Shown here piece by piece: positions 54,030 to 62,587 of a stretch of DNA of 64,000 nucleotides. Each line of letters opens with the position of its first letter. Positions within the stretch are counted from its first letter, which is position 1. The position numbers and the translations under genes are program-made. Source of the stretch: Zoogloeaceae bacterium (GTDB lineage Bacteria; Pseudomonadota; Gammaproteobacteria; Burkholderiales; Rhodocyclaceae); NCBI GenBank assembly GCA_024235635.1, contig JACKMA010000003.1, forward strand, positions 124,001-188,000, read 5' to 3'. The notes beneath the pieces are model-generated. The model searched no databases. It saw only the letters and a program-made list of their open reading frames with translations, and had not been told where the DNA came from.

Positions 54030-54330
54030 GCGCCCGGCCAACGGGCGGCAACCGCAGCTGCCGCGGCTCAATAGATGACGGACAGTCGCATACGGTACCC
54101 GCGCGGACCATACCCCTTTGGGGGTAGTCGGCGTCGACAAGGCGCTGGACAGGTTTGCGCAGCGCGCGCAAGTCACTGATCGTCATGCAAGGATTGGGAG
54201 GCCTGGCGCTGGCAACACCGATCGCCGCGAACCCTGCTAACCTTGCGCCAGCATCTCGTCATCGCATCGTCGCGCCCGTCCGGCGCGACCGATGGTCGAT
54301 GCGCACAACCCACCTGGAGAATCGAATTCC
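54030..54330. other. regulatory intergenic region of dnr
   Basis: About 300 bases between dnr (minus) and the small membrane protein gene (plus). It carries the NarL-type palindrome at 54111-54126. The rest, to the GGAGA ribosome binding site at 54316, shows no gene. The palindrome may act in both directions. Confidence 0.6.
54111..54126. promoter_or_regulatory. NarL-type 7-2-7 binding site upstream of dnr
   Basis: TACCCCT-TT-GGGGGTA: two inverted heptamers two bases apart. The first matches the NarL consensus TACYYMT fully; the second, read on the other strand, is TACCCCC (six of seven). This 7-2-7 form is the best NarL target known. It lies 82-97 bases before the dnr start. Confidence 0.75.
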
Positions 54331-54753
54331 GTGAACAAGCGCTGGCAGTGGATCGCGCTGGTGGTGCTTCTGGCCTTCGCCGCAGACTGGTTCATCCAGC
54401 GCCCCGATGCGCAATCGCGTGCGCTCAATTCGGTGATCGAGCAGACCGCCAGCGCGATGCTGAAGGACTATCCGTATCGCTTCCACGTGCTGCGCGTCGA
54501 GGGCGACGTCGCGGTCATGGGCACGCCTCGCAATTTCGATGTGCCGGCGATGCACTTCATCGCGGCGATCGAGCCGGGGATCGACGTCCGGGATCCGCAG
54601 AACCCGGCTTTCATCGAGGCCCAGGCACGGCTCGCGGCCGCCCAGTCCGAGGCGCGAAGCATCGTCGAGGCCCAGCCCGGCATCGCATCGGTACGCTGGG
54701 AACTCGACAGGAACTGGCTGACCGCCCACGGCATCGACGTTCCGCCGCAGTAG
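54331..54753 (+). CDS. membrane-anchored protein of unknown function beside the nir cluster
   Basis: A 140-residue protein starting with GTG after GGAGA. An N-terminal membrane helix (QWIALVVLLAFAADWFI) is followed by a soluble domain, presumably periplasmic, of about 110 residues with a long charged helix (FIEAQARLAAAQSEARSIVEAQ). No family recognised. It is divergent from dnr and convergent with nirN, 24 bases away. A link with denitrification is inferred from position only. Confidence 0.6.
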   Translation: MNKRWQWIALVVLLAFAADWFIQRPDAQSRALNSVIEQTASAMLKDYPYRFHVLRVEGDVAVMGTPRNFDVPAMHFIAAIEPGIDVRDPQNPAFIEAQARLAAAQSEARSIVEAQPGIASVRWELDRNWLTAHGIDVPPQ

Positions 54754-54777
54754 GCCGGGTTGCCCCGACGGCCGGCC

Positions 54778-56319
54778 TCAGTGGCTGGTCCCCTCCGACT
54801 TGTGGATCTTGTTGTAGAGATTGTATTTGCCGACCGGTTTTGACGCCGGCAGCCGCTTGATCTCCTTCAGCGTATCGGCATCGAAGAAGATCAATGCGCC
54901 GTCCTGTTCCCACAAACTGGCGATCAGATAGCGGCCGTCGCGGTCGAACTCGACATGGGCGAGCGTCTTGCCCGGATCGGGCCGCAGCTGCGCGACCACT
55001 TCCAGGCTCTGCTTGTCGATCACCTGCAGGGTGTCGCGTCCGGTCGGGCTCATCATCGAATCGACGAAGGCGTAGCGAACGTTCTCGTGGCTGCGCATGA
55101 AGAAACCTGGACCGAGGGTCGGGATGCGCTTGATCGTGCGCCAGTCGCTCATGTCGATGATGCTGACGACCCCTTCCTTCAGGTTCGGGCTGCCCATCAC
55201 ACGGTGACCCTGATAGTCCCAGGTGATGCCGGAGCCCAGGTGCGGCATGCCCGCGATGTCGAGTTCGGCGATCGACCGACGCACATCGAGATTCACGACC
55301 CGGCCGTGGCCGTCGCGCGACGCGCCCATCACGTTGGCATAGTTCTGACTGAAGTAGAAGTCGTCGAGCGGTGTGTCGAGCCGCGTACGCCGCACGTTGA
55401 GAAAGCCCGGCGTCGCGATGCTCTCGCCCATCTTGTAGTCGTGGACATAGCCCTCATGGATCGGCTCGGCATTCTCGTCGTACGAGATTTCCCAGATTTC
55501 CGGCAGGTCCTTCAGCGCTGCGACGAAGGACTTGCGCGGCGACGCGTCATACACCGCCGATACCCGCGAGCCGTGTGTTCCGGCAAGGTCGGCGACGTCG
55601 AAGAGCTTGACCAGCCGGAGCTCGGCGTCGAGCAGCACCAGCGTCTGCGGCAGGTAGTTGGCGACCGCGACGAAGCGCCCGTCGGCCGACACCGCGGCGT
55701 TGCGGGTATTGATGCCGGCGCGTACCTCGGCCACCGTCTCGAGGTTCCAGAGATCGTACTTGGTGATCCAGCCGTCGCGCGACGCGAAATAGACGAAGCG
55801 GCCGTCCGGCGAGAACTTCGGTCCGCCGTGCAGCGCGAAGCGCGACGGGAAGCGGTGGATGCGCGCCATGCGGTCGCCATCGAGGATGCTGACGTGGTGG
55901 TCGCCGCTCTCGACCACGATGAACAGGTTCATCGGATCGGCGTCGAACACCGGCTTCGCCGGCAGGCTGTCCGGCGCACGGTATTCGATCCGCGATGCGC
56001 GGATGTCCAATTCGCGCCAGCGCGGCGACGGACTCACCGGCGTGTAGATCCAGTTCGCCAGCGCGTCGATGTCGGCCGCGGACAGCACCTCGCCGAACGC
56101 CGGCATCCGGGTCGCCGCACGCCCGGCGCGGATGGTCGTGGCGGCATCGACGCGCTTCAGCCGCGCCAGGTTCTCGGGCAGCAGTGCCGGTCCGCTGCCG
56201 CCGACGCGATCGCTGCCGTGGCAGGCGGCACAGTGGGACTGGTAGATGACTCCGACGTCGGCCGCGGCTGCCGGCAACACAGCGAGCGCCAACGCGCCTG
56301 CGAGCAACAGCGCCCTCAC
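54778..56319 (-). CDS. nirN: NirN, cytochrome c/d1 heme d1 dehydrogenase
   Basis: A 513-residue periplasmic protein with a signal peptide (about residues 1-22), a cytochrome c domain with CAACH near 32-36 and a Met ligand in TRMPAFGEVL, and an eight-bladed d1-type propeller. The C-terminus KIHKSEGTSH is typical of NirN. In Pseudomonas, NirN catalyses the last step of heme d1 synthesis (dihydro-d1 to d1). The GTG start overlaps the nirJ stop in GTGA (56316-56319), so nirJ and nirN are coupled. Confidence 0.92.
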   Translation of the reverse strand: MRALLLAGALALAVLPAAAADVGVIYQSHCAACHGSDRVGGSGPALLPENLARLKRVDAATTIRAGRAATRMPAFGEVLSAADIDALANWIYTPVSPSPRWRELDIRASRIEYRAPDSLPAKPVFDADPMNLFIVVESGDHHVSILDGDRMARIHRFPSRFALHGGPKFSPDGRFVYFASRDGWITKYDLWNLETVAEVRAGINTRNAAVSADGRFVAVANYLPQTLVLLDAELRLVKLFDVADLAGTHGSRVSAVYDASPRKSFVAALKDLPEIWEISYDENAEPIHEGYVHDYKMGESIATPGFLNVRRTRLDTPLDDFYFSQNYANVMGASRDGHGRVVNLDVRRSIAELDIAGMPHLGSGITWDYQGHRVMGSPNLKEGVVSIIDMSDWRTIKRIPTLGPGFFMRSHENVRYAFVDSMMSPTGRDTLQVIDKQSLEVVAQLRPDPGKTLAHVEFDRDGRYLIASLWEQDGALIFFDADTLKEIKRLPASKPVGKYNLYNKIHKSEGTSH

Positions 56320-57536
56320 GGCTGCACCGCCCTGACCGGCACCACGCGACGCCACGGGGTGACCTCGACCCGCTCGCGGCCCTCGGCGATGCCGATTTCC
56401 GCGTCGTCGAGGTAACAGCCAGGATCCTCCTGCCAGGGGTCACCGGTAACCTGCTCGGCCCGCACCCGCGAGCTGCCGTTGCAGATCGCGAGATGCGCAC
56501 ATTCGCCGCAGCGCCCGGTGACCGGGCGGGGCCGCTGGGCGAGCCCGGCCATCAGCCCGTCGCCGCGGTCCTGCCAGATCTCGGAGAACGGCCGATGACG
56601 GACGTTGCCGAGGGTGTGGTGCCACCACATGGTGTCGGGATGGACATTGCCGAGGTTGTCGATGTTGGCGACGCCGACCCCGCTGGCATTGCCGCCCCAG
56701 CGCGTGAGCATGCGTCGCGCCTGCTCGAGCCGTTCTGGCATCCGACGCGCCACCCAATGCAGGAAGAACACGCCGTCGGCATCGTTGTTGCCAGTGGTGA
56801 AGTCCTTGCGCACGCCCTGCGACTCCATCGCCAGCACCTGATCGAACAACAAGTTCATGGCCTCGCGGCTCATCCGGTGGTGGGCGTCCTCGGCGCGGTT
56901 CTTGTTGCCGCGGCCGGCGTAGTTCAGGTGCGACAGATAGAAGCGATCGACCTGTTCATCCTCGACCAGCTTCAGCAGTGCCGGCAGATCGGCCGCATTC
57001 TCACGGGTCAGCGTGAAGCGCAGGCCCACCTTCAGACCGAGCTTGCGCGCCAGCCGCAAGCCGGCCAGCGACTTGTCGAAGGCACCGTCCATGCGGCGGA
57101 ACCGGTCATGGGTGGCGCGCAGGCCGTCGAGGCTGATGCCGACGTAGTCGAGATCGAGTGTGCCGATCCGTTCCGCCATCGGCGCGTCGATCAGGGTGCC
57201 GTTGGAGGACAGGCCGACGTAGAAGCCCATCCGCTTGGCCCGACCCGCGATCTCGAAGATATCGGGCCGCAGCAGGGGCTCGCCGCCGGACAGAATCAGC
57301 ACCGGCACGCCGAATGCCGCCAGATCGTCCATCACCCGGGCGACCTCGGCGGTGTCCAACTCGCCGGCGAAATCCTTGTCGGCGCTGATCGAATAGCAGT
57401 GCCTGCAGGTCAGGTTGCAGCGCCGGATCAGGTTCCAGATGACCACCGGGCCACGGCCCGACGGCGCAGCCGGCCGCCGCTCCGCCGTCGGCGTGGGGCC
57501 CAGCAGCATCCTGACGTAACGTGAAATCCGGAACAC
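56316..57536 (-). CDS. nirJ: NirJ, radical SAM enzyme of heme d1 synthesis
   Basis: A 406-residue radical SAM protein. The 4Fe-4S motif is C40-x3-C44-x2-C47 (RRCNLTCRHCYS), the SAM-binding GGE motif LSGGEPLL, and the C-terminal second cluster region shows CGECAHLAIC and a final GC. It removes propionate side chains of the d1 precursor. The start is GTG at 57536 (family members begin FRISRY), placed after CAGGAGGTCGAA. Upstream lies a Dnr-type box with a -10 (GACAAT), giving a predicted leader of about 23 bases. Confidence 0.93.
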   Translation of the reverse strand: MFRISRYVRMLLGPTPTAERRPAAPSGRGPVVIWNLIRRCNLTCRHCYSISADKDFAGELDTAEVARVMDDLAAFGVPVLILSGGEPLLRPDIFEIAGRAKRMGFYVGLSSNGTLIDAPMAERIGTLDLDYVGISLDGLRATHDRFRRMDGAFDKSLAGLRLARKLGLKVGLRFTLTRENAADLPALLKLVEDEQVDRFYLSHLNYAGRGNKNRAEDAHHRMSREAMNLLFDQVLAMESQGVRKDFTTGNNDADGVFFLHWVARRMPERLEQARRMLTRWGGNASGVGVANIDNLGNVHPDTMWWHHTLGNVRHRPFSEIWQDRGDGLMAGLAQRPRPVTGRCGECAHLAICNGSSRVRAEQVTGDPWQEDPGCYLDDAEIGIAEGRERVEVTPWRRVVPVRAVQP

Positions 57537-57593
57537 TTCGACCTCCTGGCGGCAACGTCCGAGCCATTGTCGGCACCGTTCACGAACGGCTCC

Positions 57594-57607
57594 TTGACGG
57601 CCGTCAA
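57594..57607. promoter_or_regulatory. Dnr/FNR-type box between nirJ and the TIR-receiver gene
   Basis: TTGAC-GGCC-GTCAA is fully palindromic. On the minus strand a -10 (GACAAT, 57571-57566) is at class II distance, predicting nirJ transcription from about 57559. On the plus strand GACAAT at 57642-57647 is farther than the ideal distance. The box lies only 40 bases before the TIR-receiver start, so it may affect both genes. Confidence 0.85.
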
Positions 57608-57646
57608 GCGATGGCAAACGACTGCCGTTGCGAGACAGCGGAGACA

Positions 57647-58864
57647 ATGGCGGCTAGATTTGGAATGAATGCGAACCCTGGAATGCCGATGATGCCGCTG
57701 AGCCTGTTCTACAGCTATGCCCACGAAGACGAGCCACTGCGCGACGAACTGCAGGGCCACCTCGGCATCCTGCAGCGCCGGGGTGTGATCGATGCCTGGC
57801 ACGACCGCGACATCCCGCCGGCGAGCGATTGGGCACAGGAGATCGACCGGCACCTGCAGTCGGCCGATATCGTGCTGCTGCTGGTCAGCGCGGACTTCAT
57901 CGCGTCCGACTACATCTGGGGCCGCGAACTTAAATTCGCACTCGAGCGGCAGGCCAGCGGCGATGCCCAGGTCATTCCGATCCTGATCCGCGCAGTGGAC
58001 ATCGAGGACGCGCCCTTTTCCCACCTGCAGGGCCTGCCCACCGATCTGCGTCCGGTCACCTCCTGGCCGAACCGGGACGAAGCCTGGACCGACGTCGCCA
58101 AGGGCGTGCGACGGGCGGTCAAGCGCATCCAGGCGCAGCGGGCCGGCGACGGGCAGCCACCGGCGACGGCCCCATCGCCGCCACCACCTGCGCCGACGGT
58201 GCGCGATGCATTCGACCGACCGGGCTTCGGTGTGGTGCCGCGGACGGCAGCGAATCGGGGAGGCGGCGCCGGCAGCGACCTGGACGGCGACGCCGATTTC
58301 GTGCAATCGCCGCCTCCCGTCGACGGCGATGCCCTGCTGCAACGCGTGGTCAGCGGCTTTCGCGGCCAGGTCCGGGAAGCAGCCCGGGCCCGCGGTACGG
58401 AGATCGACGATCCACATGCGCTCGACCAGCAGGCGGCGACGCTGATCGACGTCCACCAACAGCGGCGGGTGCTGTGGGTGGACGACGTACCTGCCAACAA
58501 CCGCTTCGAAGCTGCCGCGCTGTCCCATCTGCAGATCGACGTGGTCCAGGTGCTGGATACCGAATCGGCGCTGGCCCGGCTGCGCGCGGCCCGCGACGAT
58601 GCGTCGGACGACGCCTTCGACCTGGTGATCTCCGACTGGTCGCGGGTGCCGAGCGCAGCGTCCGGCGAGGCCGAGGGCCCGCGACTGCTGCGCCGGATGC
58701 GTGATGAAGGCTTCACCACGCCGCTGGTCTTCTATCACGGCGAATTCCAGCCGACACGGCGCGCCCGCCGGCGCGAGGAAGCCGCCCGCGGCGGCGCGCT
58801 GGGCGAAGCGGTACAGCCGGACGAACTGGTGCAGCTGGTGGTGCGCGCGCTGGCATCCGGTTGA
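57647..58864 (+). CDS. TIR domain fused to a degenerate receiver-like domain
   Basis: About 405 residues from ATG 57647 (GGAG just before; ATGs at 57611, 57665 and 57683 are possible). Residues about 18-160 form a TIR-type domain: LFYSYAHEDEPL, IDAWHDRDIPP, ADIVLLLVSADFI and WGRELKFALER, with E94 the candidate NADase glutamate. A Pro/Ala/Gly-rich linker follows. From about 275 a receiver-like domain shows WVDDV (D279, D280) and ISDW (D330), but the conserved Lys is not present (FYHGEF there), so phosphorylation is uncertain. The gene is inside the heme d1 locus, on the opposite strand, between nirJ and nirGH. Confidence 0.8.
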   Translation: MAARFGMNANPGMPMMPLSLFYSYAHEDEPLRDELQGHLGILQRRGVIDAWHDRDIPPASDWAQEIDRHLQSADIVLLLVSADFIASDYIWGRELKFALERQASGDAQVIPILIRAVDIEDAPFSHLQGLPTDLRPVTSWPNRDEAWTDVAKGVRRAVKRIQAQRAGDGQPPATAPSPPPPAPTVRDAFDRPGFGVVPRTAANRGGGAGSDLDGDADFVQSPPPVDGDALLQRVVSGFRGQVREAARARGTEIDDPHALDQQAATLIDVHQQRRVLWVDDVPANNRFEAAALSHLQIDVVQVLDTESALARLRAARDDASDDAFDLVISDWSRVPSAASGEAEGPRLLRRMRDEGFTTPLVFYHGEFQPTRRARRREEAARGGALGEAVQPDELVQLVVRALASG

Positions 58865-58882
58865 AGGGCGGTACCGAGCCGT

Positions 58883-59914
58883 TCAGGCCCCGATGCGCAG
58901 GCCGGTCTTCTTCAGGATGCGGCTCGAGAACAGCACGTCGTAGCGACGACAATCACGATGGAGCTGAGCCCGGATCTCGGCGACCCGGGCCAGCACCTCG
59001 TCGCGGCAAGCGCCGTGGACCATCGCGAACAGGTTGAACGGCCAGTCGGGCAGCGCTCGCGGCCGGCGATAGCAGTGGGTCACGAAGGGCAGCGCGCCAA
59101 CTGCCTGCCCGAGTCGGTCGACGGCGTCGTCGGGCACGTCCCAGACGCTCATGCCGTTGGCGACATAGCCGATCGCGTAGTGATTCGGGACCGCGCCGAT
59201 GCGGCGGATCGCACCGCTCTCGAGCATCGCGGCGAGGCAGCCGATGACCGTGTCCTCGTCGCAGCCGAGCCGATCGGCGATCAGGCGATAGGGATGCCGC
59301 ACCAGCGGCAGGCCGGCCTGGGTGGCGACGACGAGGCTGCGCGTCAGCGACGGATCGGCGCTGACGCGGACGGCCGCCACCGGCCTCGGTGCCGTCGCCG
59401 GCGCCGCGACGGTGTCGGCAGCGGACGCATCCGCGTCGGCCGCCTGGCGCACAGTGAGGCGCATGTCGACGAAATATTCCCGCTCCTTCGGGAAGGCATA
59501 TACCGGCAGCCCGGTCTCGGTCTCGATACGGCGGATCGCCGCGTCGATGCCGTCGGCGCTTTCGGTGGCCAGCACGAACCACATGTTGAGCCGGTGCTCG
59601 CGTCGGTAGTTGTGGGCGACCTCGGGCAGGCGATTGACGATCTCGGCGACCTCGTCGAAGCGCGCCTCCGGTGCGGCCAGCGCCGCCAGCACGAAGCGGC
59701 CGCCCATGCGCTCGACCTGGAACATCGGTCCGAAGCGGGTCAGCACGCGGGCACCGAGCAACCGATCGAGCCGGCCCAGCAACTCGTCCTCGTCGATGCC
59801 GAACCGCGCGGCAGCCTGGCGATAGGGTTCCGCGACCAGCGGGAAGTCACCCTGCAGGCCGTCGACGATCCGGCGATCGGTCCCATCGAGTCGCGCCTGC
59901 GCGCGCTCAGCCAT
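58883..59914 (-). CDS. nirGH: NirGH, fused siroheme decarboxylase subunits
   Basis: A 343-residue protein made of two Lrp/AsnC-like halves. The first (FPLVAEPYRQAAARFG, then YRREHRLNMWFVLAT) resembles NirG and the second (GLPLVRHPYRLIADRLG, then CYRRPRALPDWPFNLFAMVHG, ending LFSSRILKKTGLRI) resembles NirH. The two are joined by an Ala-rich linker near 165-180. With NirDL it decarboxylates siroheme to 12,18-didecarboxysiroheme. Its ATG overlaps the nirDL stop by eight bases. Usually nirG and nirH are separate genes, so this is a fusion. Confidence 0.88.
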   Translation of the reverse strand: MAERAQARLDGTDRRIVDGLQGDFPLVAEPYRQAAARFGIDEDELLGRLDRLLGARVLTRFGPMFQVERMGGRFVLAALAAPEARFDEVAEIVNRLPEVAHNYRREHRLNMWFVLATESADGIDAAIRRIETETGLPVYAFPKEREYFVDMRLTVRQAADADASAADTVAAPATAPRPVAAVRVSADPSLTRSLVVATQAGLPLVRHPYRLIADRLGCDEDTVIGCLAAMLESGAIRRIGAVPNHYAIGYVANGMSVWDVPDDAVDRLGQAVGALPFVTHCYRRPRALPDWPFNLFAMVHGACRDEVLARVAEIRAQLHRDCRRYDVLFSSRILKKTGLRIGA

Positions 59915-60950
59915 GACTGCGGCCTGCGTACGATGCGCCGCGCTGCTTGAAGCGCTGGGTCGAGAACAGCACCTCGTGCGGGAAGCGGTCCAGCCCGCAG
60001 TGCCCGGCGATGACCCGCAGGCGCTCGCGAACCTCGACGCGGTCGCGACCGTGCAGCATGCAGTACAGGTTGAAACGCCAGCGACTGCCGGCACGGCGGC
60101 GGCGATAGCACAGGTTGACGCCGTCGCAGGTCGCGAGCCGCGTGCCGAGGCGATCGGCGGCCTCGTCCGGCACATCCCAGACGCACATCGCGTTGGCGCG
60201 CCAGCCCAGTTCATGGTGGCGCACGACCACGCCGAAACGCTTCAGCGTGCCGTCGGCGAGCCAGTCTCGCAAGCGACCGATCACCGCTGCCTCTTCGAGG
60301 CAGGCGCGGCGGCCGATATCGCGAAAGGGTCGATCGGTGAGCGGAATGCCGCACTCGATCGCCGCCATCAGTGCCCGCTCAGCCGCGCTCGGCGCCGGCA
60401 TCCCGGCCGGCACGGCGCGCGCCTGGCTGCGCACGCGGGCCCCGGTGGCGAGATCGAAGCCCAGGTCGATGTGGTACTCGGTGAGCAAGGGCAATTCGAT
60501 CATCGGGCAGGCCGTCGCCCGCCGGATCTCGCGCAGGCTGCGCGCCAGCGCCAGGCGGTCGGCGGCGGTCGCGACGAACCACAGGTTCCACGCGTGTTCG
60601 CGCGCGTAATTGTGATTGACTGCGGCCGAGGCGCTGACCACGGCGGCGACCTCGGGCAAATGCCGAGGCGGTACGCGCAACGCCGCCAGCGTGCTGGCGC
60701 CGACGCGGCGCGGCGCAAATACCGGCCCGACACGGCTGACCGCACCGCTCGACTGCAGGTGTTCGAGCCGCTCGCGCACCCTCGCCTGCTCGCAGCCGAG
60801 GACACGGGCGATGCGCGCGAAGGGACGGGACTGCAGCGGGAAGTCGCGCTGGAAATCGTTCAGCAGGTGCCAGTCGAGGCCATCGTCGTGGCGAGCGACG
60901 ACAAGGCCGGTCGCTGCCATGCCGGCGATCGGATCGGCCACGATGCCCAT
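59907..60950 (-). CDS. nirDL: NirDL, fused siroheme decarboxylase subunits
   Basis: A 347-residue protein with two Lrp/AsnC-like halves: NirD-like (LLNDFQRDFPLQSRPF, then NHNYAREHAWNLWFV) and NirL-like (IECGIPLTDRPFRDIGRR, then CYRRRRAGSRWRFNLYCMLHG, and LFSTQRFKQRG at the end). The conserved His/Tyr-rich sites of the siroheme decarboxylase family are present in both halves. It starts one base after the nirF stop, and ends over the nirGH start, so the genes are tightly packed in nirC-F-DL-GH. Confidence 0.9.
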   Translation of the reverse strand: MGIVADPIAGMAATGLVVARHDDGLDWHLLNDFQRDFPLQSRPFARIARVLGCEQARVRERLEHLQSSGAVSRVGPVFAPRRVGASTLAALRVPPRHLPEVAAVVSASAAVNHNYAREHAWNLWFVATAADRLALARSLREIRRATACPMIELPLLTEYHIDLGFDLATGARVRSQARAVPAGMPAPSAAERALMAAIECGIPLTDRPFRDIGRRACLEEAAVIGRLRDWLADGTLKRFGVVVRHHELGWRANAMCVWDVPDEAADRLGTRLATCDGVNLCYRRRRAGSRWRFNLYCMLHGRDRVEVRERLRVIAGHCGLDRFPHEVLFSTQRFKQRGASYAGRSHG

Positions 60951-60951
60951 T

Positions 60952-62142
60952 TCAGAATCCGATCCGCGCGGCGCGCGCGGTGAAGAAGATCCCCGACGGC
61001 GCCCGCGCCGGCAGGACCGACAGGGCTTTGCGGGTGGCGGTGTCGTACACCGTGACCCGGTCGTCGTCGCGGGCGGACACCCAAACCGCCTCGCCTCGCG
61101 GCGTGAATTCCATGTGCAGCACCGCCCGCCCGGGCGACAAGGTGTCGATCACCGTGCCTTCGAGGGTGTCGATGACCTGCACCAGCGCGTTGTCCGGGAA
61201 GGCGAAATTGACCCACACCTGGCGACCGTCGGGGCGGGCCATGACGAACACCGGCTGGCCGGCCACCGGAATGCGCCCCACTTCCCGCCAGTCGGTGACG
61301 TCAACCACCAATACCTCGTGGCGGCCGACCGCGGGCAGGTAGGCCTTGCCGTCGGCCACCGCCCAGCCGCGCAGATGCGGCATCTTGAACACCGGCAGCT
61401 TTTCCTCGCCGCGACCATAGCCGTCGAGGATGCGGCGCACGCCCTTTTCCGGCTGCCACAGGTCGAGCAGCGCGATGCCGTCCTCGCCGAACAGGCCGGC
61501 CATGAAGTAGCGTCCGCCCGGGGTCACCAGGCCGTCGTACGGCTGCTGGCCGGCCGCGAAGCGACGGGTGCGGGGCGCGCCCGGATCGGTGAAGTCGCTG
61601 ACCCAGATCTCGCCGGCATCGAACAGCGCATAGGCGAAGCCCTGGCCCGGTATGTCGGCCAGCCCGACCACCTTCGAGAATTTTCCCGGCGCGTATTCGG
61701 CCGGCACCTCGGCCACAGCGGCCAGGGTCTCGGCGTCGAAGGCCTTGATGCCGCCGGGCTGGTAGTTCTGCGCAACCACCAGGCGTCCGTCCTGAGAGAT
61801 CGAGCCGCCGATCGAATTACCGGCCTGGACGATGCGCCGGTCGATGCGGCGTGCCAGTAGATCGATCTTGGTCAGGCCGCCGTCGCGACCGAAGACGTAG
61901 GCGTAGCGCCCGTCGCGCGAGAAGGTGGCATGGGCATGGGAAAGATCGCCGAGACCCTCGATCCGCCCGAGGCTGCGGCGCCGGCTGTGATCGACGATTT
62001 GCACGCTGCCGCTGGCCCGCTCGATGACGATGCCGAGGTCTCCGGTGCCCCGCAGATCCGTCACCGGCTGGCCGGCGCAAGCCGCGACCACGACGGTCGC
62101 GAGGCCGGCCAGCACCCTGGATATGGCACAACGCCAGTTCAT
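60952..62142 (-). CDS. nirF: NirF, d1-domain lipoprotein of heme d1 synthesis
   Basis: A 396-residue protein. A lipoprotein signal ends VVVAACAG, then comes a d1-type propeller: GTGDLGIVIERASGSVQIVD, the His-containing GLGDLSHAHATFSRDGRYAYVFGRDG and WVNFAFPDNALVQVIDT. The His in SHAHATFSRDG corresponds to the heme-binding His shown for NirF in Pseudomonas. It acts in the periplasm in late heme d1 synthesis. ATG overlaps the nirC stop (ATGA). Confidence 0.93.
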   Translation of the reverse strand: MNWRCAISRVLAGLATVVVAACAGQPVTDLRGTGDLGIVIERASGSVQIVDHSRRRSLGRIEGLGDLSHAHATFSRDGRYAYVFGRDGGLTKIDLLARRIDRRIVQAGNSIGGSISQDGRLVVAQNYQPGGIKAFDAETLAAVAEVPAEYAPGKFSKVVGLADIPGQGFAYALFDAGEIWVSDFTDPGAPRTRRFAAGQQPYDGLVTPGGRYFMAGLFGEDGIALLDLWQPEKGVRRILDGYGRGEEKLPVFKMPHLRGWAVADGKAYLPAVGRHEVLVVDVTDWREVGRIPVAGQPVFVMARPDGRQVWVNFAFPDNALVQVIDTLEGTVIDTLSPGRAVLHMEFTPRGEAVWVSARDDDRVTVYDTATRKALSVLPARAPSGIFFTARAARIGF

Positions 62143-62507
62143 CGCCGGCCTCCGGCATCCAGGGACGGGAAACCGCGCCGCAGTTGATCGATGATCCAGG
62201 CGGCTTCGGCCTCGCTGACGAAGCGCGACCAGCCGGGCATTGCGGTACCGGGCCGGCCGGACAACACGGTGGCAATCAGCGACGCCGTCGGCTTGCCGGC
62301 CAGGGCTTCGGGCAGCAGGGCCGGGCCGAGCCCGCCTTTCAGGGTGAGTCCATGGCACGAGCCGCAGTCCTGGCGCACCATCGCCACCAGCGCCTGGCGC
62401 CGCGATCCGTCGGGCTCGGCGGCACCGGCAGTGCCGACACCGATCAGTGTCAGCACCAGCAGTACGACCGCGTGGATGATTGCCAGACGCAAGCGCGAGC
62501 CCTCCAT
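62139..62507 (-). CDS. nirC: NirC-like small cytochrome c (c55X)
   Basis: A small secreted c-type cytochrome with a signal peptide ending GTAGAAE, heme motif CGSCHG and a Met ligand in GTAMPGWSRF. It resembles NirC, which can donate electrons to NirS or serve in d1 maturation. The coordinates use ATG 62507; however, a TTG at 62492 lies seven bases after a perfect GGAGGG, and a start there would give a 24-base leader from the predicted transcription start, so TTG may be the real start. First gene of the nirC-F-DL-GH operon. Confidence 0.88.
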   Translation of the reverse strand: MEGSRLRLAIIHAVVLLVLTLIGVGTAGAAEPDGSRRQALVAMVRQDCGSCHGLTLKGGLGPALLPEALAGKPTASLIATVLSGRPGTAMPGWSRFVSEAEAAWIIDQLRRGFPSLDAGGRR

Positions 62508-62550
62508 TAGGTAGTGATGTCGATTTTCGAAGCGGGCGCGTTGCGCTGCC

Positions 62551-62564
62551 TTGATCGCCGTCAA
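62551..62564. promoter_or_regulatory. Dnr/FNR-type box upstream of nirC
   Basis: TTGAT-CGCC-GTCAA. On the minus strand a -10 (GAAAAT, 62528-62523) is at class II distance, with predicted transcription start near 62516. It lies after the nirS terminator, so nirC-F-DL-GH can be transcribed apart from nirS. Confidence 0.85.
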
Positions 62565-62587
62565 GGGTGGCGCCCCACCGCCCGATC

